Part shown: positions 54,663 to 61,999 of the stretch, piece by piece
Layout: every line of letters starts with the position of its first letter
Numbering within the stretch: the stretch's first letter is position 1
Origin: Pseudanabaena frigida
GTDB lineage: Bacteria; Cyanobacteriota; Cyanobacteriia; Pseudanabaenales; Pseudanabaenaceae
DNA: 64,000 bases
Direction: 5' to 3'
Assembly: GCA_003242085.1 (NCBI GenBank)
Contig: QBML01000024.1
Span: 1-64,000, forward strand
Made by a program: the position numbers and the translations under genes
The notes under the pieces: model-generated
Databases searched by the model: none
What the model was told of the DNA's origin: nothing
What the model saw: only the letters and a program-made list of their open reading frames with translations

Positions 54663-57425
54663 ATGAACTCTTTGCCCAGAGATATTCTGTCCGCAATCTC
54701 TCGCTATCCTCCGATCGTTGCGCCAGAGCTAAATGTGATCGAGGCGATCGCGCTGATGGACAAAACTGGCTCTAGTTATGCACTAGTCGGCAAAGAGAAT
54801 TTTGCTCGGGGGATGGGAATACTGACGGAGCGAGATATTATTCGCCTTAACTCCCAACGATTACCATTAGACCAATTATCCGTTTGGGCGGTGATGAGTC
54901 ATCCAGTTGTGGCGCTCCAAATTTCAGAACTTACTGATATTAATGCCGTGATTCTGCTATTTCAAGAGCATTCTGTGCGGCACTTACTTGTACTAGAGGG
55001 CGATCGCTTAGTCGGACTACTAGAAAAAGAAAACTTAACTGAGCTATTAGCTAGGCAAGTTCGAGCATTCGCTCAAAATCCGATCGCCCAAACCCAGAAT
55101 CATTTAGAAATAGGTAATCGCCAAACAGAAGATGCCAAGTTTTGGGCAAGCGAACAACGTTCGCAAAAATTATTTGATGCTCTCCCTAAGATATCGGTAC
55201 AGGGCTATAGCAGCGATCGCCAAGTAATTTATTGGAATGATGCAAGTGAAAAAATCTATGGCTATACCTCCGATGAAGCCCTCGGTCAAAATCTGGAGAA
55301 CCTGATTATTCCTCCCGCAATGCGCCAAGATGTCATTAATTTTATAGAAGCTTGGGTAAATGGGGGAGAGCCTATTCCTGCTAGTGAGTTAACCCTAATG
55401 GCAAAAGATGGATCTGATGTGCATGTCTACTCTAGCCATGTTTTACTCAATAACTCAAGGAATGAGCCAGAACTATACTGCGTTGATATTGATTTGAGCG
55501 ATCATAGACAAACTGAAGCTGCACTCAAGCAAAGTGAATTCCAAAGTCGAGCAATTTTAGCGGTAATTCCCGATGTTATGTTTCGGGTGGGGGCTGATGG
55601 AATTTGTCGTGGGTTTGTTCAAAATCGAGATTTTGGGATATTACCATTGGATGCCGATCCCACTGGTAAATTGATAGCAGATCTGATGTCAGAAGAGATT
55701 GCCAATCAACAGTTGTACTATCTGCAACAAGCATTGCTGACGGGGGAGTTACAGGTGTATGAGCAGCAAATCCAAATCGACGATCGCCTGCAAGATGAGG
55801 AGGTCAGAGTCGTCAAGAGTGGTGATGATGAAGTGCTATTTATGATCCGTAATATTAGCGATCGCAAGCAGTCCGAAGCGGCCCTCAAACAAAGCGAAAT
55901 GACTAACCGCACAATTATCGAGACAATACCAGATCTCTTAATTCAAATGGATATGGAGGGACGATACCTCAGGATGCTTGCAGGTAGTGGTGTTCGGGTT
56001 ATACCTTCTAACCCGTCTGATCAGCCAGAAGTCAACAATGGTTTACCAGCCGATTTAGCAGAACAGCGATTGTATTATGCCAAGCAAGCGATCGAAACTG
56101 GTAGCTTACAGATATACGAACAGATTTTTACCGTTGAGGATGAGCAACGTTATGAAGAAGTGCGGATTGCTCCTCTCAATGGTCGGGAAGTATTGATCAT
56201 TATTCGAGATATTACGGATGCTAAACAAGTTGAATTTGAGCGATCGCTAAATGAAGAACTGATCCGTGCAACTCGACTCAAAGATGAATTTCTAGCTAAC
56301 ATGAGTCACGAACTCCGCACGCCTCTTAATGCCATCCTTGGTATGACCGAATCACTCGTCGAACAAATTTATGGGGACATTAATGAACGACAAATTAAAG
56401 CATTACAGACCATTGAGAAAAGCGGTTCCCATTTACTAGAGTTGATTAACGATATTCTGGATGTTGCTAAGATTGAATCTGGTCAAATGGAACTTGATTG
56501 CCGTCCTACCGCCGTAGTTCCACTTTGCCAATCCAGTCTTGCTTTTGTCAGGCAGCAGGCGATCTCCAAACGCATCCAGATCGAGACTCAATGGCAAAAT
56601 AATCTGCCTGATGTATTAGTAGATGAACGGCGAATGCGCCAAGTCTTGATCAACCTACTGAGTAATGCTGTCAAATTCACTGCGGATGGTGGACAAATCA
56701 CTGTAGAAGTCGCTCTCACCTCACAGGAAGATCCTCTTTTAGGAATGCGGAATCATCTGCAAATTGCGATCGCCGATACAGGCATCGGGATATCACCAGA
56801 AAATATCCATAAACTATTTCAGCCTTTTATTCAAATTGATAGTGCCCTTAACCGCAAATATCAAGGCACAGGCTTGGGACTAGCCTTAGTGAAACGTATT
56901 GTGGAGTTGCATGGTGGTACAGTAGGGTTAAGAAGTGAAGTGGGCGTGGGTAGTTGCTTTACAATCGTTATTCCCTGTGATGATGTTATACCACTAACTC
57001 CTGAACTAGAAAACAAGATCGATCTAAACCGCGCACCCAGTCAAGCAAATCATGATAACTATTTCTCGATCTTGTTAGCAGAAGACAATGAAGCCAATAT
57101 TGCGATGCTCTCCGCCTATTTAGAAGCCTACGGCTATCATCTTCTCTTCGCAAAAAATGGGCTGGAGGCGATCGCTATTGCCCAAAAAGAGCAGCCCGAT
57201 TTGATTTTGATGGATATTCAAATGCCAATAATGGATGGTTTAGAGGCAATTCAGAAGATCCGCCAGATTCCCAGCTTAGTGAATGTCCCAATTATTGCAC
57301 TGACAGCTTTGGCGATGACAGGCGATCGCGATCGTTGTCTTGCCTCAGGAGCTACTGAATATCTTCCCAAGCCTATCAAACTAAAAGAATTAGTTCAAAC
57401 GATCCAAAATCTCTTGAATTTCTAA
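54663..57425 (+). CDS. Hybrid histidine kinase: CBS pair-PAS x3-HisKA-HATPase-REC
   Basis: A 920-residue soluble kinase. The ATG at 54663 (just after an in-frame GTG) is preceded by AGGGGAG and lies 14 bases after the upstream kinase gene, so the two are cotranscribed. The CBS pair (about residues 5-130) contains RGMGILTERDIIRL and HSVRHLLVLEGDRLVGLLEKE. Three PAS domains follow (about 170-520); the last two are of the IPDLLIQ...YEEVRIAP type. HisKA His549, HATPase with GTGLGLALVKRIVELHGG, and receiver Asp851 are intact. There is no GAF domain. It is a paralogue of the kinases before and after it, minus the light-sensor module. Confidence 0.92.
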   Translation: MNSLPRDILSAISRYPPIVAPELNVIEAIALMDKTGSSYALVGKENFARGMGILTERDIIRLNSQRLPLDQLSVWAVMSHPVVALQISELTDINAVILLFQEHSVRHLLVLEGDRLVGLLEKENLTELLARQVRAFAQNPIAQTQNHLEIGNRQTEDAKFWASEQRSQKLFDALPKISVQGYSSDRQVIYWNDASEKIYGYTSDEALGQNLENLIIPPAMRQDVINFIEAWVNGGEPIPASELTLMAKDGSDVHVYSSHVLLNNSRNEPELYCVDIDLSDHRQTEAALKQSEFQSRAILAVIPDVMFRVGADGICRGFVQNRDFGILPLDADPTGKLIADLMSEEIANQQLYYLQQALLTGELQVYEQQIQIDDRLQDEEVRVVKSGDDEVLFMIRNISDRKQSEAALKQSEMTNRTIIETIPDLLIQMDMEGRYLRMLAGSGVRVIPSNPSDQPEVNNGLPADLAEQRLYYAKQAIETGSLQIYEQIFTVEDEQRYEEVRIAPLNGREVLIIIRDITDAKQVEFERSLNEELIRATRLKDEFLANMSHELRTPLNAILGMTESLVEQIYGDINERQIKALQTIEKSGSHLLELINDILDVAKIESGQMELDCRPTAVVPLCQSSLAFVRQQAISKRIQIETQWQNNLPDVLVDERRMRQVLINLLSNAVKFTADGGQITVEVALTSQEDPLLGMRNHLQIAIADTGIGISPENIHKLFQPFIQIDSALNRKYQGTGLGLALVKRIVELHGGTVGLRSEVGVGSCFTIVIPCDDVIPLTPELENKIDLNRAPSQANHDNYFSILLAEDNEANIAMLSAYLEAYGYHLLFAKNGLEAIAIAQKEQPDLILMDIQMPIMDGLEAIQKIRQIPSLVNVPIIALTALAMTGDRDRCLASGATEYLPKPIKLKELVQTIQNLLNF

Positions 57426-57459
57426 ATATTTTAGATGTGCCTACCACTAGGAGAACAAG

Positions 57460-60400
57460 ATGATCGCAACTAGCCCTCTAATCCATAAAAAATTAATGTC
57501 GGCGATCGCTCGCAATCCGCCTTTGGTGTCACCAGATACCACAGTCATGGCAGCGATCGCAATGATGGGTGAAACTGGTGCAAACTATGTGCTAGTAGTA
57601 GAGAATCTATCTGAAAAGAGTGGTTTGAACGGCATTTTGACTGAACGAGATATTGTTCGCATTATCATCCAGCCTATACCATTAGACCAGTTGCCAATTC
57701 ACGCGGTGATGAGTCATCCAGTAGTTGCTATCCAAGAATCTACATTTACTGATATTAACGAAGCTCTAGCCCTATTGCAACAGCATCGCATTCGTCATCT
57801 GCCTGTGCTGGATGATGGCGATCGCATCGTTGGTTTGCTAGACCAAAGTGTCTTAATCGAGATGGCTAATCTAGCCGATCGCCAACAATCCGAAGCGACA
57901 CTACAGCAACTCAACCAAGATTTAGAAAAGAAAGTAGAACAACGGACTGCCGCTTTGCAAGCTAGCGAAGCAACTATTCGCACCATGTTGGACGCGATTC
58001 CCGATTTATTGCTGCGACTTCAGCGTGATGGTACTTGCTTGGCTTACATCAAATCAGGAATTGAGACAGAAAGTTTTCTGCCGATTGTCAATCATATTTC
58101 GGAAATCCTACCACCAAAATTGCTCCAGAAACAGTTGCAAGTTATCGAGCAAGCAATCACTACAGATGAATTGCAAGTCTATGAGCAGCACTTCCTCAAA
58201 CAGGATTGCGTAGTCTATGAAGAAGTGAGAATGCTAGCAATTAACGATCGAGAAGTTTTGGCAATTGTGCGGGATATTAGCGATCGCAAACTTGCCGAAG
58301 CAGCATTACAGCAACTCAACCAAGATCTCGAAGATCGAGTAAAAAGGCGTACTGCGGCTTTAATGAAGAGTGTGCTGCGTGCAAGCCAAGCACAACAGAT
58401 AGCCCATCTTGGCGATTGGAATCTAAATCTACACAATCAGAAAGTGATCTGGTCTGATGAAGTCTTCAAAATTTTTGGGCTTACCCCCGATCGACCACAA
58501 CCCACCTATGAAGAGTTACTCAACTACTATCCACAGGACGATCGAGAGCGCCTTACTCATTTCGTAGATAGAGCTATTCAGTATGGGGAATCCTATGCAA
58601 CAGACCTAAAGATTGTTCGAGCTGATGGTTCTTTTGGCGACATTTTTGCTCAAGCCGAACCCATCTATGATGAATCAGGAAAGGTGTGTGGATTGTTTGG
58701 AATTGTGATGGACATTAGCGATCGCAAAGCCGACCAAGAAGCTCTAAAACGTAGCGAAGAACGCGCCCATGCCACTCTATTGGCATTACCAGATCTGGTA
58801 TTTCGTGTTAACGGAGATGGTGAATATATTGACTTTTTAACATCTCCCCAAGGGAAGAATCTAGTCGATCCTCAACAGGTAATTGGCAAAAGTATTTTTG
58901 ATTCTTTGCCAGCAGATATCATACCATCGCATTCAGACAATAAATACACGGCTCTTCAGCAAGCACTTACTACGCAAACTTTGCAAACATACGAACAGCA
59001 GGTTTGGATTGATGATGAACTTCGTTACGAAGAAGTACGTGTTGCTCCATGCAACAATAATGAAGTTGTCTTTCTAATCCGCGACATTAGCGATCGCAAA
59101 CTTGTCGAAAAAGCTCTATTGGAATCTCAACAATTTATTCAAACTGTGGTTGACACCGTCCCTCTCTCATTATTTTGGAAAAATCGAGAGTCTGTCTATT
59201 TAGGATGCAATCAGCAATTTGCCAAAGTGCTTGGGTTGAAATCGGCTGAAGAGATTATTGGTAAAACTGATTTCGATCTTCCATCGACACAAGCTGAGGC
59301 AATCGCCCATCGTGCCGACGATCGGCACATCATGGAATCTGGTCAAGCCAGACTGGGGATCGAAGAAACGATGACTCTGTCTAATGGTGAACGGCGATGG
59401 GTAGAAACCCATAAAGCTCCATTTCGTGATTGGACAGATTATATTATTGGTTTAGTAGGTATATCGATGGATATCACTATTCGCCGCCAAAATGAAGCGA
59501 GACTAAAATATCAAGCAGAGCAGGAACGCATTCTTGGAGCGATTACCCAACGAATGCGATCGTCTCTAGACTTGACAGAGATTCTCAATGCTACCGTTGA
59601 GGATGTCCGTGAGGTCTTGCATTCAGACCGAGTGCTGATTTATCAGTTAAGTTTAGGAGAGTCAAGGTCTGCTCTGGCTGAATCCACTTCGCCAAATTGC
59701 TCAACACTTCTGAATATTGTCTTCCCTGAGGATGCTATCTCTCAAGAGAGCTACGATCGTTATGCCCAAGGAGGTGTGTTTATACTTGGCGATCGCGAAG
59801 CAGATAAGCATTTAGTCTCACCCCGTTTGGTTGAATTCCTCACAGAACTCCAAGTTAGAGCCGCACTCGCAGTTCCTATTATTCAAGATCGAATCCTTTG
59901 GGGATTGCTGATTGTGCATCAATGCGACTTTCCACGCCATTGGCAAGACATAGAAATAAATTTACTCCAACAAATTGCCAACTGGTTGGCGATCGCCATT
60001 CAACAAGCCAGTCTCCACGAGCAAATTCAGTCCGAACTATTGGTACGACAACAAACAGAAGTAAAGCTAATCAAAAGTAACCAAGAGCTTTCCGTCTTTA
60101 ATGAAGAACTCGGTCGTGCCACCCGACTGAAGGACGAGTTCTTAGCTAACATGAGCCATGAACTCCGCACCCCTCTTAATGCCATTTTGGGAATGACTGA
60201 AGGTCTACAAGAGAAAGTCTTTGGCGTTATAAATGAGCGCCAACTCAAAGCATTACAAACCGTAGAACGTAGCAGTAATCATCTTCTGGAGTTAATCAAC
60301 GATATCCTCGATATCGCCAAAATTGAATCAGGGCAAATGATACTAGACTTCAACCTCTGTAATATATCTCCACTCTGCCAATCCAGTATTGCCTTCATCA

Positions 60401-61293
60401 AACAACAAGCGTTGAAAAAACGCATTCAGCTAGAGATTAAACTACAACCAGATCTACCCAGCCTATTAGTGGATGAACGGCGCATCCTTCAGGTATTGAT
60501 CAATTTACTGAGTAACGCAGTGAAATTTACCCCAGAGGGAGGACGGATCGCCCTAGAAGTTAACCAACTTCCTCCAGCTCCAATCACTACCGATCTGCCT
60601 TTACAAAACTTTTTGCATATTGCTGTGATTGATACAGGTATTGGAATCTCACCAGAGAATATTAAGAAGTTATTTCAGCCCTTTATCCAAATCGATAGTG
60701 CTCTGAACCGTCAATATGAAGGAACTGGCTTAGGACTAGCCCTAGTAAAACGGATTGTGGAACTCCACGGCGGCAGGGTAGGGCTAACTAGCGAACTGGG
60801 TGTGGGCAGTCGCTTCACAATCGATCTACCCTGTACTCTCGACTTTTCTGCTTCACCGAAAACGGAGGAAATTGTTAAACTATCCGTTACTCGCGAACTA
60901 GGCTCCTCACCAACTAACAAAGCTGTTGCCCAGTCGCCTCTGATCCTGATCGTAGAAGATAACGAAGCCAATATTAGTACTTTTTCTAGCTATCTTAAGG
61001 CAAAGGGATATAACCTGCTGATTGCTAAGGATGGACAAGAAGCAATCGATCTTACAAAAAAACATCATCCTGACTTAATTTTGATGGATATTCAAATGCC
61101 AGTTATGGATGGACTAGAGGCAACTAAGCAAATTCGTCTCGATCCTAACTTGGCAAATATTCCGATTATCGCCCTAACTGCGTTGGCAATGGAAGGCGAT
61201 CGCGAGAAATGTCTAGCAGCAGGAGCTAATGATTATCTGAGCAAGCCAGTTAAGCTCAAGCAACTAGCTAACATAATTCAACAGTTTCTATAA
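57460..61293 (+). CDS. Hybrid histidine kinase: CBS pair-PAS x4-GAF-HisKA-HATPase-REC
   Basis: A 1277-residue soluble kinase with AGGAG before the ATG, 34 bases after the previous kinase. The N-terminal CBS pair (about residues 10-135) has GLNGILTERDIVRI and HRIRHLPVLDDGDRIVGLLDQ. Four PAS domains follow (about 165-680), then a GAF (about 700-855) of the cyanobacteriochrome-related group but with SPRLVEF where bilin binders have Cys-His, so it should not attach a bilin covalently. HisKA His900, HATPase and receiver Asp1210 are intact. The order (PAS before GAF) differs from the kinase at 50983. Third member of the operon-like row. Confidence 0.92.
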   Translation: MIATSPLIHKKLMSAIARNPPLVSPDTTVMAAIAMMGETGANYVLVVENLSEKSGLNGILTERDIVRIIIQPIPLDQLPIHAVMSHPVVAIQESTFTDINEALALLQQHRIRHLPVLDDGDRIVGLLDQSVLIEMANLADRQQSEATLQQLNQDLEKKVEQRTAALQASEATIRTMLDAIPDLLLRLQRDGTCLAYIKSGIETESFLPIVNHISEILPPKLLQKQLQVIEQAITTDELQVYEQHFLKQDCVVYEEVRMLAINDREVLAIVRDISDRKLAEAALQQLNQDLEDRVKRRTAALMKSVLRASQAQQIAHLGDWNLNLHNQKVIWSDEVFKIFGLTPDRPQPTYEELLNYYPQDDRERLTHFVDRAIQYGESYATDLKIVRADGSFGDIFAQAEPIYDESGKVCGLFGIVMDISDRKADQEALKRSEERAHATLLALPDLVFRVNGDGEYIDFLTSPQGKNLVDPQQVIGKSIFDSLPADIIPSHSDNKYTALQQALTTQTLQTYEQQVWIDDELRYEEVRVAPCNNNEVVFLIRDISDRKLVEKALLESQQFIQTVVDTVPLSLFWKNRESVYLGCNQQFAKVLGLKSAEEIIGKTDFDLPSTQAEAIAHRADDRHIMESGQARLGIEETMTLSNGERRWVETHKAPFRDWTDYIIGLVGISMDITIRRQNEARLKYQAEQERILGAITQRMRSSLDLTEILNATVEDVREVLHSDRVLIYQLSLGESRSALAESTSPNCSTLLNIVFPEDAISQESYDRYAQGGVFILGDREADKHLVSPRLVEFLTELQVRAALAVPIIQDRILWGLLIVHQCDFPRHWQDIEINLLQQIANWLAIAIQQASLHEQIQSELLVRQQTEVKLIKSNQELSVFNEELGRATRLKDEFLANMSHELRTPLNAILGMTEGLQEKVFGVINERQLKALQTVERSSNHLLELINDILDIAKIESGQMILDFNLCNISPLCQSSIAFIKQQALKKRIQLEIKLQPDLPSLLVDERRILQVLINLLSNAVKFTPEGGRIALEVNQLPPAPITTDLPLQNFLHIAVIDTGIGISPENIKKLFQPFIQIDSALNRQYEGTGLGLALVKRIVELHGGRVGLTSELGVGSRFTIDLPCTLDFSASPKTEEIVKLSVTRELGSSPTNKAVAQSPLILIVEDNEANISTFSSYLKAKGYNLLIAKDGQEAIDLTKKHHPDLILMDIQMPVMDGLEATKQIRLDPNLANIPIIALTALAMEGDREKCLAAGANDYLSKPVKLKQLANIIQQFL

Positions 61294-61505
61294 ATGAAAA
61301 TAACTAAATAAAATCCTAAAAAAGAAGGAAATACAAATTAAAAAAATTCATTTTTAGATTTATGACCACAACAAATCTATGATTTCTTAGGCCTCAGAAT
61401 CTCCTGATTTTTTGCTGCTAGTATTCCAAATCAGCTTTATGATGTCTCGATCTAAAATAAAAAACTTATCATTATATATAACTATAGTCGGTTATGTTAG
61501 AACAA

Positions 61506-61566
61506 CACCAAAATCTAAAAAAGAGTTGCGGTGATTTGCACCGCAACTCTTTTTTAGATTTTGGTG
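61506..61566. repeat. Perfect 28-bp-stem palindrome
   Basis: Arms 61506-61533 and 61539-61566 are exactly complementary around a 5-base loop. The stem contains AAAAGAGTTGCGG, close to the inner stem of the element at 61856. The left flank (CTATAGTCGGTTATGTT) resembles the left outer arm of family B, but no matching right arm follows, so it may be a truncated copy. Confidence 0.8.
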
Positions 61567-61855
61567 CCTTAGAAACAATTTAAGAATTGTCTAGATTCCC
61601 CCCAGACGTGTTAAAAGGGTTATTGAGGTGGATTTGTTAGAACTTTTAACCGCAGAAAGTGATTCTTAGATAGTTCCTTAGCTATAGCTATAAAATCTCA
61701 CAATCATTGTTGATGTAACTGACCGCTAGGGAGGGATTTCATAAAGTATTCATCCTAATATTTGGTTCATAAAAATTATTGTTTAAATCATTTTAAATGA
61801 CTAGAAAATATTTTCACTGACTACTATTTCGAGATTTTTGAATATTAATTGCATG

Positions 61856-61971
61856 TATAGCAGTAGCCAATTATGTTTGGACAAACCCAAAACCGAAAAG
61901 AGAGTTGCGGCGCTACGCGCCGCAACTCTCTTTTCGGTTTTGGGTCTTACCTGGAAATGGCTACCGCTATA
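61856..61971. mobile_element. 116-nt palindromic element, family B, copy 2
   Basis: Outer arms TATAGCAGTAGCCA (61856-61869) and TGGCTACCGCTATA (61958-61971) are inverted with 13 of 14 matches; inside is a perfect 28-bp stem (61885-61912 with 61918-61945). The outer arms are close to those at 16040-16151 while the inner stem is largely different. Confidence 0.7.
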
Positions 61972-61999
61972 TTTCACAGATGTTGCTTAGAAAGTGATT

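Larger units (their letters stand above)
61294..61999. other. Gene-free stretch with two palindromic elements
   Basis: About 700 bases between two kinase genes without a credible frame. It holds the 28-bp-stem palindrome at 61506-61566 and the family B element at 61856-61971. Confidence 0.6.
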
